A stretch of 64,000 nt of DNA, taken from contig NC_007712.1 of the NCBI RefSeq assembly GCF_000010085.1, forward strand, positions 682,001 through 746,000. The letters are read 5' to 3'. How positions within the stretch are numbered: position 1 is the first letter of the stretch; each line of letters opens with the position of its first letter. Shown here in pieces: positions 26,968 through 36,177 of the stretch. Under the pieces are notes generated by a model. That model saw nothing but the letters and a program-made list of their open reading frames with translations, was not told the DNA's origin and did no database searches. The translations under genes and the position numbers were made by a program. The DNA comes from Sodalis glossinidius str. 'morsitans'. GTDB lineage: Bacteria > Pseudomonadota > Gammaproteobacteria > Enterobacterales > Enterobacteriaceae.

Positions 26968-28626
26968 ATGGTCAAGGTGGACAAATGGCGGTTGTGGGTA
27001 GCGGCAATCGGGATGATGGCGCTGCCTTTGCTGGCGCAGGCGGATTCCATTGATGCCCAGCGGCAGCGCTATCTGCAGGTGAAGCAGGCTTGGGACGCGT
27101 ATCAGATGGACGTGGTGGCGCAATTGCTGCCCACGCTGCGTGATTACCTGCTGTATCCCTATTTGGCATACCGGCAGCTCTCGCAAGATCTCTCCCAGGT
27201 CAGTCCCGATCAAATCAATGCTTTTACCGAGGCCTACCCGACGCTGCCGCCGGCCCGTTCGTTGCGCGCGCTATGTCAACGAACTGGAGAATCGCCAGGA
27301 CTGGTATAGCTTGTTGGCTTTCAGCCCCCAACCGCCTAAACCGGTGGCGGCGCGCTGCAATTATTATTACGCCAAATGGGCTACCGGCAAGCCGCAGGAG
27401 GCCTGGGACGGCGCGCGCGATATCTGGCTGAACGGCCATTCTCTGCCGGACAGCTGCAACAAGCTGTTCGGCGCCTGGGATCAGGCCGGCGAACGCAGCC
27501 CGCTGGCGACACTGGAACGGATCCGGCTGGCGATGAACGAGGGTAATACCAGCCTGGTTAATTACCTGTCGAAACAGTTGCCTGCCGAATACCAGACCAT
27601 GGGGAATGCGCTGACGGCGCTACAGGATAACCCGGCGACGCTGGCGGATTTCGCCCGCAGCGTCGGCCCCACTGATTTGACCCGCCAGGCGACGCAGATA
27701 GCCTTCACCCGTCTGGCCCGTAGCGATGTGGAAAACGTCCGTTCCCTGATCCCGATTGTGGCGCGCGCGCAGAAAATGCGTGACAGCGAGCGTCTGGCGC
27801 TGGAAGAGAGCGTCTCCTGGCGGCTGATGGGGACCGATGCCAACCCTGAACAAGCGCGCTGGCGCGACGGCGTTATCCTGCGCGGTCACTCCACTGCGCT
27901 ATTGGAACGGCGTATCCGCATGTCGCTGGGGCAGGGCAACAAGCAGGAGGTGCGCGCCTGGCTGGAGCGGCTACCGCAAGAGGATTGGCAAAAGGATGAA
28001 TGGCTCTATTGGCGCGGGAGCCGGCTATCGCCCGGGTGCGCGAGTTGATGTATTGGAATATGGACAATTTGGCTCGCTACGCGTTTTTATAGCAGTGGCC
28101 GGATTTAAGCGTGCAGGCCACAATCAGCGGCAAGCTGTGGGACCATTTGGAAGAACGCTTTCCGCTGGCCTGGTACCAAACGTTTCATCAGGCGACTAAC
28201 GATAAGGGGATAAGCCAGAGTTACGCCATGCCTATTGCCCGCCAGGAAAGCGCCTGGAATCCGAAAGTGCGTTCGCCGGTGGGCACTGCCGGGCTGATGC
28301 AATTGATGCCGGCCACCGCGCAGATGTTTAATATGGCGAACTACACCCAACCTGGCCAACTGTTGGATCCGCAAATCAATATTGCCCTCGGCACGGCCTA
28401 CCTGGAGTATGTTTATCAGATGTTCGGCCGTAACCGCATCCTTGCCAGTATCGCCTATAACGCTGGTCCCGGCAGCGCCGACGCCATCGCCTTCATCGAG
28501 AGTATTCCATTTTCCGAAACCCGCAGTTATGTCAAAAATGTGCTGGCATATGACGTGTTTTACCGCTACTTCCTGCACCAGCCGGCGAAACTGCTGACCG
28601 ACGCCGAGTGGCAGCGCCGCTACTGA
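26968..28626 (+). pseudogene. slt: slt pseudogene (soluble lytic murein transglycosylase)
   Basis: Periplasmic lytic transglycosylase of 645 residues in E. coli. From ATG 26968 there is a signal peptide (WRLWVAAIGMMALPLLAQA). The frame breaks near 27262 inside PPARSLRA and resumes as RYVNELENRQDWYSLLAFSP. After DEWLYWR a stretch of about 70 residues is missing, then RVRELMYWNMDN, another deletion, and an in-frame TAG at 28090-28092. The SLT domain keeps the catalytic Glu (IARQESAWNPK) and GLMQLMPATA but has lost about 12 residues after AYNAGPG. At least five lesions. Confidence 0.95.
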
Positions 28627-28650
28627 GCGGCAAAAAGTATGATAAGCTAC

Positions 28651-28670
28651 TGTACTAGTTTAATGGTATG
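28651..28670 (+). promoter_or_regulatory. Probable trp operator in front of trpR
   Basis: TGTACTAGTTTAATGGTATG lies 10 bases before the trpR ATG. It resembles the TrpR operator core (GTACTAGTT-AACTAGTAC), with the left half exact and the right half degraded. It implies autoregulation of trpR as in E. coli. Basis: sequence similarity only. Confidence 0.7.
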
Positions 28671-28680
28671 GCGGTAGCTT

Positions 28681-29010
28681 ATGAACGCGACATCTTCCAC
28701 CCCCGGCGCGGGCGCCGAACGTCTGGAGCAGGACTGGCGCACCTTCGCCCGCCTGCTGGGCCAGGCCTATGACGACGAGCTGCACGTGCCGCTCTTGCAA
28801 CTGATGCTCACCCCCGACGAACGCGAGGCGCTGGCGACGCGTATCCGCATTATTCAGGCCCTGCTGGCCGGCGATGTCAGCCAGCGGGAGCTGAAAAATG
28901 AGCTTGGAACCGGTATCGCCACGATAACCCGGGGATCGAACAGCCTGAAATCCGCGCCGCCGGAGCTGAAACGCTGGCTCATACAGCAACTGCGGGACAC
29001 GCCGCTCTAA
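28681..29010 (+). CDS. trpR: Trp operon repressor
   Basis: Tryptophan-responsive repressor, a small all-helical dimer. It has 109 residues (E. coli 108). The start at ATG 28681 has no strong Shine-Dalgarno. The core VPLLQLMLTPDEREALATRI and the helix-turn-helix SQRELKNELGTGIATITRGS are conserved; the N-terminal 25 residues vary, as usual. Broken slt lies upstream and broken yjjX converges on it with a 4-base overlap. The repressor itself is intact. Confidence 0.95.
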   Translation: MNATSSTPGAGAERLEQDWRTFARLLGQAYDDELHVPLLQLMLTPDEREALATRIRIIQALLAGDVSQRELKNELGTGIATITRGSNSLKSAPPELKRWLIQQLRDTPL

Positions 29011-29545
29011 TTGCGCGGTCGGCGTGGTTCCTGAAAGATAGCGTTATGGAAAGGCACCAACGCCAGTAACAGTGCTTGATGGTATACGCTACTGCGCGTC
29101 AGACGGCCTTCCGTGAAGACGCCAATAGCCCCGCCGCGGCGCTTTATGTTCTCAATACAGGTTAATTGTGCCATTTCATGACCCAATTCTCGCCCTTCTG
29201 CGATTCCCTGTAATATACTATTAGGTAACATTAAACTGGCGGAGCGCGATTCACCCCGCAGATGTGCATTTTCAATCACCATCCAGGCAAAGGTCATATT
29301 CTCTTCCACGCCGGCTTCGACGCCGACCCAGAAGTCCGCCTCCGGATTGACCTGGCGGGCGGCCATCACCCGGTTGCGCGCGCCGCTGCGGGTTTGATGA
29401 TCGCCCATCGGCGCTGGGACGGCACGCCGCTGTCAACATCAATGCCCTCCACTCGGCAATTGCCCGCACCAAACGTATCGTCAAAAGCGTACTGAATGGC
29501 GTCAATCTTGGCCGGATTATGGGTGGCAGCGATTACATTGTACAT
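29007..29545 (-). pseudogene. yjjX: yjjX pseudogene (ITPase/XTPase family)
   Basis: YjjX is a house-cleaning inosine/xanthosine triphosphatase of about 170 residues. The beginning (MYNVIAATHNPAKIDAIQYA, GIDVDSGVPSQ) reads from ATG 29545. The frame is lost near 29420 and the other frame continues QTRSGARNRVMAARQ, EADFWVGVEAGVEENMTFAW, GAIGVFTEGRLTRSSVYHQA to the stop at 29007. The conserved segment around PFG-EET is damaged at the break. One clear frameshift with minor local loss. Confidence 0.88.
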
Positions 29546-29594
29546 AGTATCTGGTTAACTCCCGTCTCTTTCACGCAGTATAACGGAAAAAAGT

Positions 29595-30220
29595 ATGTTA
29601 CAGGTTTATCTTGTTCGTCATGGCGAAACTGAATGGAATGCGCTGCGCCGTATTCAGGGGCAATCCGACAGTGCATTAACCACCAAGGGTGAGCGCCAGG
29701 CGGAACAGGTCGCAGAACGGGCCAAATCATTGGGTATCACTCATGTTATCAGCAGCGATTTGGGCCGTACACGCTGTACCGCAGAGATCATCGCCGCCGG
29801 CTGCGGTTGTCCGATGACGGTCGATGCGCGGCTGCGCGAGCTGATATGGGGGTATTGGAAACCCGCGATATCGTGACCCTGACCGACGAGGAAGAAAACT
29901 GGCGTCGGCAATTGGTCAACGGCACCGAAGGCGGCCGCATCCCCGGCGGCGAGTCGATGACTGAAATGGCGACGCGTATGAATGCCGCCCTGAACGGCTG
30001 CCTGTCGCTGCTGGTCAGTCACGGCATGGCCCTTGGCTGTCTGATAAGCACCATTCTGGGGCTGCCGGCCTATGCCGAGCGCCGACTCAGGCTGCGCAAC
30101 TCCTCCCTTTCGCGCATGGATTACCAGCAAAGCCCGTGGCTGGCGCCCGGTTGGGTGGTGGAAACGGCGGGCGATGTCTCCCATCTGGATATGCCCGCCC
30201 TGGATGAGCTACAGCGTTAA
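29595..30220 (+). pseudogene. gpmB: gpmB (ytjC) pseudogene, histidine-phosphatase family
   Basis: Phosphoglycerate-mutase-like phosphatase of 215 residues in E. coli. Start ATG 29595 with the catalytic LVRHGETEWNALRRIQGQSD. After DARLREL the frame breaks near 29845 and resumes as MGVLETRDIVTLTDEEENW. About nine residues are missing in frame between NGC and LSLLVSHGMALG, which holds the second catalytic His. The rest, to ALDELQR at 30220, is normal. Two lesions. Confidence 0.9.
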
Positions 30221-31086
30221 CGCCTTACCGGAATCAAATACTCGCAGCGAATGGTGTGCGGCAGTTCCGCGTCCGGTTTGCGTTCCAGCGGAAAGAAGCG
30301 TTCGATATCGCATCCCTTACGGCGCACCAGGCTTTGCGACGGCAGGCAGGTGCCGTACAGCGCCAGGATAAAGTCCTGCAGGTCGTGGGGCGGGCCCTGG
30401 TAAATAAAGCGGGCGTATTCGCCGCCTTCCAAATGGATGTGCTCGCCGCCGTGCACATTTTCCGGCATATGCTGCGGTTCGATGGCGGTGGTGTAGAGCA
30501 CTTCCTGCTCGTCATCCTTTTCCAGACTGGGCCGGGTATGGTTCAGGCCGTACAGGGTGGGAGGCAGGCATTTGGCCTCGCCGAGATACTGGCGCCAGAA
30601 ATGGATGCGCAACTCGGTACGGAAACTGCTGAGCTGCTCAAGGGTGCAGGTATAGCTTTGCGTAACGCCGACCAGTTCTATCGCCGGCAGCCGGATGAAC
30701 TCCGCCTGCGGCAGCGCGATGTGTTCCAGGCGAATCGGCGGTCTGATGCCGGCGGAATCCCACTCTTCTTTGCGGCGATACAGCGCCGGCGTCTGGGCGA
30801 ACTGTTTTTTGAAAGCGCGGGTGAACGTCTGCTGAGAATCGAAACGATACTGCAGCGCGATATCCAATATCGGCCGGCTGGTCAGCCGCAGGGCCACCGC
30901 GGCCTTGGACAACCTGCGCGCACGAATATAAGCGCCGATGGCGTGGTCAGTCAATTCTTTAAACATACGCTGCAGGTGCCATTTGGAATAGCCGGCCTTG
31001 GCGGCGACATTATCCAGCGACAGCGGCTGGTCCAGATGGCTATCGAGCCAGCTTAACAGGTCACGAATGATACCGGCTTGATCCAT
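30217..31086 (-). CDS. rob: Transcriptional activator Rob (AraC/XylS family)
   Basis: Right-origin-binding protein that activates the mar/sox/rob stress and efflux regulon. It has 289 residues, the E. coli length. N-terminal double helix-turn-helix: LSLDNVAAKAGYSKWHLQRMF and LTSRPILDIALQYRFDSQQTF. The C-terminal GyrI-like effector-binding domain begins about residue 122 (IRLEHIALPQAEFIRLPAIE) and ends at IRCEYLIPVRR. Converges on the gpmB remnant with a 4-base overlap. Intact, unlike both neighbours. Confidence 0.96.
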   Translation of the reverse strand: MDQAGIIRDLLSWLDSHLDQPLSLDNVAAKAGYSKWHLQRMFKELTDHAIGAYIRARRLSKAAVALRLTSRPILDIALQYRFDSQQTFTRAFKKQFAQTPALYRRKEEWDSAGIRPPIRLEHIALPQAEFIRLPAIELVGVTQSYTCTLEQLSSFRTELRIHFWRQYLGEAKCLPPTLYGLNHTRPSLEKDDEQEVLYTTAIEPQHMPENVHGGEHIHLEGGEYARFIYQGPPHDLQDFILALYGTCLPSQSLVRRKGCDIERFFPLERKPDAELPHTIRCEYLIPVRR

Positions 31087-31265
31087 AAGAATCCTCAGAA
31101 AGCGGTGATGGCGTCATTAGAAAAGTGTCGACGCATGATAGCAATAATCTGGCTAACAGATCGTAAAAGATTTAATGGCTTATTATTTATAGTTAATATT
31201 GACCAGTCCCGCCGACGTCATCGCGCCGGCGGCCCTTAAGCGCTATAGGAAATCATGCTACGACT

Positions 31266-31695
31266 ATGAATAAAAAAATCGTTTTCGCCCTGATGGCCTG
31301 GGCCTGGCCGAGGAAGTTGGCTCCGTCGACACCGTGTTCAAGCTGTTCGGCCCGGATCACAAAATCGTGGTGGAAGCTTTTGACGATCCTGATGTCCCCA
31401 ACGTGACCTGTTATCTCAGCCGTGCTAAAACCGGCGGCATCAGAGGCGGCCTCGGCCTGGCGGAAGGTACCTCCGATGCGGCGATTTCTTGTCAAGAGGT
31501 CGGGCCGATTACCCTGAGCGATAAAATCAAAAACGCACCTCGCTGATATTTAAGCGCCTGCAGGTGGTCCGCTTTTATGATCCCAAACGTAACACGCTTG
31601 TCTATCTGTCCTATTCGGATCGGGTGGTGGAAGGCTCGCCGAAAAATGCGCTGAGTGCGGTACCGATTATTCCCTTGGGCGAACAGGGTCCGTAA
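31266..31695 (+). pseudogene. creA: creA pseudogene
   Basis: CreA is a periplasmic protein of unknown role, 157 residues in E. coli. From ATG 31266 a start of a signal peptide (NKKIVFALMA) runs out of frame within ten codons. The other frame then reads VGSVDTVFKLFGPDHKIVVE, VTCYLSRAKTGGIRGGLGLA and ISCQEVGPITLSDKIKN and stops. A third part (KRTSLIFKRLQVVRFYDPKR, VVEGSPKNALSAVPIIPLG) ends at TAA 31693-31695. The usual creBCD genes do not follow. Confidence 0.92.
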
Positions 31696-31906
31696 CCGCT
31701 TTATCTGGCGTCATGTTTAAGGCGGCGTCACACTAGCCGGCGTTGGCCGGTAGTAAAACGCGTCGGCTTGCAACGAGGATGAGTGCTTGAGTCGGTCGAG
31801 GGATAGCGGGTGTAACGGGCGGCACCGTTCGGGGCGACGCGGAAACGTTTACCGGTGGGGATAATCGAACGCCCGCCCCTGGTGGGGAGGGCGCCATTGG
31901 TGAAAC

Positions 31907-32623
31907 TTACTCTTCCAAATCGCCGCAGAAACGATACCCTTCGCCGTGTATGGTGGCGATGATTTCCGGCGTATCTGGCGTGGATTCAAAATGCTTGCGT
32001 ATGCGACGGATGGTGACGTCAACGGTACGGTCGTGGGCCTTCAGCTCGCGGCCGGTCATTTTCTTCAGCAGCTCGGCGCGCGATTGGATCTTGCCGGGAT
32101 TTTCGCAAAAGTGCAGCATGGCGCGAAACTCGCTGCGGGGCAGTTTATAGCTCTCGCCGTGAGGACTTAGCAAAGAACGGCTATTAATATCGAGCTCCCA
32201 ACCGTTAAATTTGTAGCTTTCCACCACCTTGCGCTCTTCCAGGGCGCCGCCTAGATTCATGGTGCGGGACAGCAGGTTGCGCGCACGGATAGTGAGTTCG
32301 CGCGGGTTGAAAGGCTTGGTAATATAATCGTCGGCGCCAATTTCCAATCCGAGGATTTTATCCACCTCGTTATCGCGGCCGGTAAGAAACATCAGGGCAA
32401 CGCTGGCATGTTCCCGAAGTTCTCGCGCCAGCAACAAGCCATTTTTACCCGGCAGGTTGATATCCATGATAACCAGATTAATATCATGTTCCGACAGCGC
32501 GCGGTGCATCTCTGCGCCGTCGGTAGCTTCATGAACCATATAGCCCTCAGCTTCAAAAATGCTTTTGAGGGTATTACGGGTGACTGACTCGTCTTCAACG
32601 ATAAGAATGTGCGGGGTCTGCAT
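31907..32623 (-). CDS. arcA: Response regulator ArcA
   Basis: OmpR-type regulator of the ArcBA redox system, controlling respiration and the TCA cycle. It has 238 residues, the E. coli length. Receiver domain: acidic pair in LIVEDES, phosphorylated Asp in LVIMDINLPG (residue 54), Thr in FLTGRD, Lys in DDYITKPFNPREL. The C-terminal winged helix contains LPRSEFRAMLHFCENPGK and DVTIRRIRKHFE. It ends at FCGDLEE. Intact. The sensor ArcB gene is not in this window. Confidence 0.97.
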   Translation of the reverse strand: MQTPHILIVEDESVTRNTLKSIFEAEGYMVHEATDGAEMHRALSEHDINLVIMDINLPGKNGLLLARELREHASVALMFLTGRDNEVDKILGLEIGADDYITKPFNPRELTIRARNLLSRTMNLGGALEERKVVESYKFNGWELDINSRSLLSPHGESYKLPRSEFRAMLHFCENPGKIQSRAELLKKMTGRELKAHDRTVDVTIRRIRKHFESTPDTPEIIATIHGEGYRFCGDLEE

Positions 32624-33491
32624 GTTTGCTACCTAAAATTAACAACATAATTGAAAGAGGAGGTACTCAAGCCGCTGTCGTCCTTAACGGTAGCGGAGGA
32701 ACAAAATGCATCCTCCAAGGCTTCGGGCCTAAGCACATCAACGTGCCCTATCGTGATTAACGCTTTGTTACCGGCGACGCTTACCTGTATATAGGATAGG
32801 ACTTGATTTCTCAAGCTTAAATGCTGCATAGCTTACCCTTATTAACAACAATATAACAGCGTCAACCGAATTTACCACTCAAGAAAGTATCATTTTGCTG
32901 ACGTATATCAAAATAAACCCTAACACCTGTGCCATTTCACTAGACGGGATTAACAGCGTGGCCCTTAAGATAACTTTAATGTCTCTTTATGTACCATTAT
33001 CTTATATTGTTTAACTCGGTGCAATGAGAGGGGAGAAATAGCCCCAGCCGAGCGGCTGCCGGTCGTGTCAGAAGGGCGTTGAGCGCCTGCGGCGTGGCGT
33101 CTGAGCGGGCGCGTACGGATAACGTCTGCTATAATAGATAAACATTCTAATTGCGCGCTCAACGGCGGCGAATATTCTATTTCCCGCCGATGATTTTCCA
33201 CAAATGACAATAGCTGTTGTTTAATAATGTAAGTGACTACCTAATTAACTCTTTTCGTCAGGGGTTGCCGTTACTCCCTGCGAGAGGGGCTGGGGAGCAG
33301 GCCGGTATGCTGTGGCGGGCATCATCGGCGGCCAAATTCTGACGGTGTTACCTGCCGTTATATCTTTCATTGATAGCATAACATGCTGGATAGGGGGTGA
33401 TAAACATTACGGCGTGCCGACGGCGCGCCGGGATGTCAATATTGAACGCCACGGCATGCACTGCGCGCCGCCTGGCAAAAGCAGATATTCA
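32624..33491. other. Gene-free region of about 870 bases between arcA and the thr operon
   Basis: E. coli has yjjY and yjtD (lasT) here. Neither is recognisable in any frame, and no repeat is evident. The region is AT-rich near 32830-33010 and GC-rich near 33030-33120. The arcA promoter must lie in the first few hundred bases. Confidence 0.5.
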
Positions 33492-33520
33492 TTGACTTTA
33501 GCGCCTGATTGCTTTAACCA
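33492..33520 (+). promoter_or_regulatory. thr operon promoter
   Basis: TTGACT at 33492-33497 and TAACCA at 33515-33520 are spaced by 17 bases. The arrangement TTGACTT...CTTTAACCAATA is nearly identical to the known E. coli thr promoter, and it lies 40 bases before the thrL start. Confidence 0.85.
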
Positions 33521-33560
33521 ATAGGGTACTAACAAAAAAACAGTGATAACACCCACTACT

Positions 33561-33635
33561 ATGCGTACTCGCTTCAGCCACAGCACCATTATTACCACCA
33601 CCACCGATACCACCACGGGTAGCGGCGCGGGCTGA
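33561..33635 (+). CDS. thrL: thr operon leader peptide
   Basis: A 24-codon frame, MRTRFSHSTIITTTT then DTTTGSGAG. It contains nine Thr codons and two adjacent Ile codons, the signature of a ribosome-stalling leader that senses charged Thr- and Ile-tRNA. E. coli ThrL has 21 residues with the same ending GNGAG. It is followed 23 bases later by the attenuator hairpin. Confidence 0.95.
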   Translation: MRTRFSHSTIITTTTDTTTGSGAG

Positions 33636-33651
33636 CGCATACAGGAATCCA

Positions 33652-33689
33652 GAAAAAAGCCCGCACCTTGATAATGCGGGCTTTTTTTT
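33652..33689 (+). terminator. thr attenuator
   Basis: AAAAAAGCCCGCA-ccttgataa-TGCGGGCTTTTTTTT: a perfect 7-bp GC stem (33659-33665 with 33675-33681), extendable by A-T pairs, and a run of eight T residues. It is almost the same as the E. coli thr attenuator and lies 27 bases before the thrA start. Confidence 0.95.
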
Positions 33690-33716
33690 AAGCTTAATTC
33701 AGGAGATGAAACAGAA

Positions 33717-36176
33717 ATGCGAGTACTGAAATTTGGCGGTACCTCTGTCGCTAACGCGGAACGTTTTATCCGCGTCGCTGATATCCTCGAGAGCAATAGT
33801 CGCCAGGGACAGGTGGCGGCGGTATTATCCGCGCCGGCCAAAATTACCAATCATCTAGTCGCCATGATCGACCGCACGCTCAACGGCAGCGATATCCAGC
33901 CGAATATCCTCGATGCTGAACAGATCTTCAGCCGGCTGTTAGACGGTTTGGCCGCCGCGCAGCCGGAGTTTGATCACGCGGCGCTGCGTAGTGTGGTCGA
34001 GCAGGAATTCGCCCAGCTCAAGCAACTATTGCACGGTATTTCGCTGCTGAAATATTGCCCTGACAACGTTAACGCCGCCATCATCTGCCGCGGTGAAAAA
34101 CTGTCCATCGCGCTGATGGAAGCGCTATTGCGCGCGCGCGGCTTCGGCGTGACGGTCATCGATCCGGTGGCAAAACTGCTGGCGCAGGGGGGGTATCTAG
34201 AGTCGACGGTGGATATCGCGGAATCTACCCGGCATATTAATGACGCCGCGATCCCCGCCGATCACATTATCCTGATGGCGGGCTTCACCGCCGGTAACGA
34301 GCGCGGCGAGCTGGTGGTGCTGGGGCGCAATGGATCCGATTACTCCGCGGCGGTGCTGGCGGCCTGTCTGCGCGCCGATTGTTGTGAAATCTGGACCGAC
34401 GTGGACGGCGTGTATACCTGCGATCCTCATCAGGTGCCGGATGTACGTTTATTGAGTCAGCTTTCCTATCAGGAGGCGATGGAGCTGTCTTATTTCGGCG
34501 CCAAGGTTCTCCATCCCCGCACCATCGTTCCCATTGCTCAGTTCCAAATTCCCTGCCTTATCAAAAATACCACCAATCCTCAGGCGCCCGGTACCTTAAT
34601 CGGGCCGACCAGCGGTGAGGAAGGCAATCCGGTCAAAGGTATCACCCATCTGAACAATATGGCGATGATTAACGTTTTCGGTCCCGGGATGAAAGAGATG
34701 ATCGGTATGGCGGCACGGGTTTTTGCCGCCATGTCGCGCGCCGGCAGCTCTGTGGTACTAATTACCCAATCTTCTTCGGAATACAGCATTAGTTTTTGCG
34801 TGCCGCAGCATGAGCTGGCGGGCGCCCGTCGGGCGCTGGAAGAGGAATTTTACCTGGAACTCAAGGATGGCCTGCTGGAGCCGCTGGATGTTATCTCCCG
34901 CCTGGCGATCATCTCGGTGGTGGGCGATGGGATGCGCGCACAGCGCGGCCTGTCCGCCAAGCTGTTTGTGGCGCTGGCTTGCGCCAATATCAACATTATC
35001 GCTATCGCTCAGGGATCGTCCGAGCGTTCCATTTCGGTGGTGGTAGACAATGACAGCACCACCACCGGCGTGCGGGTGGCGCACCAGATGCTGTTCAATA
35101 CCGATCAGGTTATCGAGGTGTTCGTTATTGGTGCGGGTGGCGTCGGCGGCGCGTTGATCGAGCAGATCCGCCGCCAGCATGCGTGGCTAAAAGGCAAACA
35201 TATCGATTTGCGGGTGTGCGGTATCGCTAACTCGCGTGCGCTACTGACCAATGTGCACGGTATCGATCTGGCGAACTGGCAGGCGGCGCTGGCCGAAGCG
35301 CGCGAGCCGTTCAATCTGGGGCGGTTGATCCGGCTGGTAAAAGAGTACCACCTGCTCAACCCGGTCATCGTCGACTGCACCAGCAGCGAGGCGGTAGCCA
35401 ATCAATATGCGGATTTTCTGGCTGACGGCTTCCACGTGGTGACGCCTAACAAGAAAGCCAATACCGCCTCAATGGATTACTACCATCAGATGCGCGCTGC
35501 AGCAGCAGTCTCGCGCCGTAAGTTCCTTTATGATACCAACGTTGGCGCCGGTCTGCCGGTTATCGAAAATTTACAGAATTTATTGAATGCCGGTGATGAG
35601 CTGACGCGGTTTTCCGGTATTCTTTCCGGCTCGCTGTCCTTTATTTTCGGCAAGTTGGACGAGGGGATGTCACTGTCGGCGGCGACGCTGCTGGCACGCG
35701 GCAACGGTTACACCGAGCCTGACCCCAGGGATGATCTTTCCGGTATGGATGTGGCGCGCAAGCTGCTGATTTTGGCACGCGAGGCAGGGTATGCCCTGGA
35801 GTTGACGGATATCGACGTCGAGCCGGTGCTGCCGGCGAGTTTTTACGCCGGCGGCGACGTGGACGCTTTTCTTGCCCGACTGCCGACCTTGGACGCTGAG
35901 TTTGCCGCCAGAGTGGCGAAGGCCCGCGCGGTAGGGCAGGTGCTGCGCTATGTGGGCAGCATTGACGAAGGGCGCTGTAAAGTCAATATCGAGGCGGTGG
36001 GCAGCAACGATCCGCTGTTTAAAGTGAAAGACGGGGAAAACGCTCTGGCGTTCTCAACCCGCTATTATCAACCGTTACCACTGGTGCTGCGCGGCTATGG
36101 CGCTGGCAATGATGTCACCGCCGCCGGCGTATTCGCCGATCTATTACGCACGCTGTCATGGAAGTTGGGAGTTTAA
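33717..36176 (+). CDS. thrA: Bifunctional aspartokinase I / homoserine dehydrogenase I
   Basis: First and third steps from aspartate to threonine. It has 819 residues (E. coli 820). Start ATG 33717 after AGGAGATG. The aspartokinase domain opens with VLKFGGTSVANAERF and contains LGRNGSDYSAAVLAA. Two ACT regions follow around residues 315-455 (MINVFGPGMKEMIGMAARVF and RLAIISVVGDGM). The homoserine dehydrogenase domain starts near 463 with VFVIGAGGVGGALIEQI and has TPNKKANT and the catalytic region GNGYTEPDPRDDLSGMDVAR. Intact. Confidence 0.98.
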   Translation: MRVLKFGGTSVANAERFIRVADILESNSRQGQVAAVLSAPAKITNHLVAMIDRTLNGSDIQPNILDAEQIFSRLLDGLAAAQPEFDHAALRSVVEQEFAQLKQLLHGISLLKYCPDNVNAAIICRGEKLSIALMEALLRARGFGVTVIDPVAKLLAQGGYLESTVDIAESTRHINDAAIPADHIILMAGFTAGNERGELVVLGRNGSDYSAAVLAACLRADCCEIWTDVDGVYTCDPHQVPDVRLLSQLSYQEAMELSYFGAKVLHPRTIVPIAQFQIPCLIKNTTNPQAPGTLIGPTSGEEGNPVKGITHLNNMAMINVFGPGMKEMIGMAARVFAAMSRAGSSVVLITQSSSEYSISFCVPQHELAGARRALEEEFYLELKDGLLEPLDVISRLAIISVVGDGMRAQRGLSAKLFVALACANINIIAIAQGSSERSISVVVDNDSTTTGVRVAHQMLFNTDQVIEVFVIGAGGVGGALIEQIRRQHAWLKGKHIDLRVCGIANSRALLTNVHGIDLANWQAALAEAREPFNLGRLIRLVKEYHLLNPVIVDCTSSEAVANQYADFLADGFHVVTPNKKANTASMDYYHQMRAAAAVSRRKFLYDTNVGAGLPVIENLQNLLNAGDELTRFSGILSGSLSFIFGKLDEGMSLSAATLLARGNGYTEPDPRDDLSGMDVARKLLILAREAGYALELTDIDVEPVLPASFYAGGDVDAFLARLPTLDAEFAARVAKARAVGQVLRYVGSIDEGRCKVNIEAVGSNDPLFKVKDGENALAFSTRYYQPLPLVLRGYGAGNDVTAAGVFADLLRTLSWKLGV

Positions 36177-36177
36177 C

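Noticed and set aside
30256..31056. A 266-codon frame antisense to rob
   Set aside because: Shadow frame; rob is full length with both HTH motifs and the GyrI-like domain.
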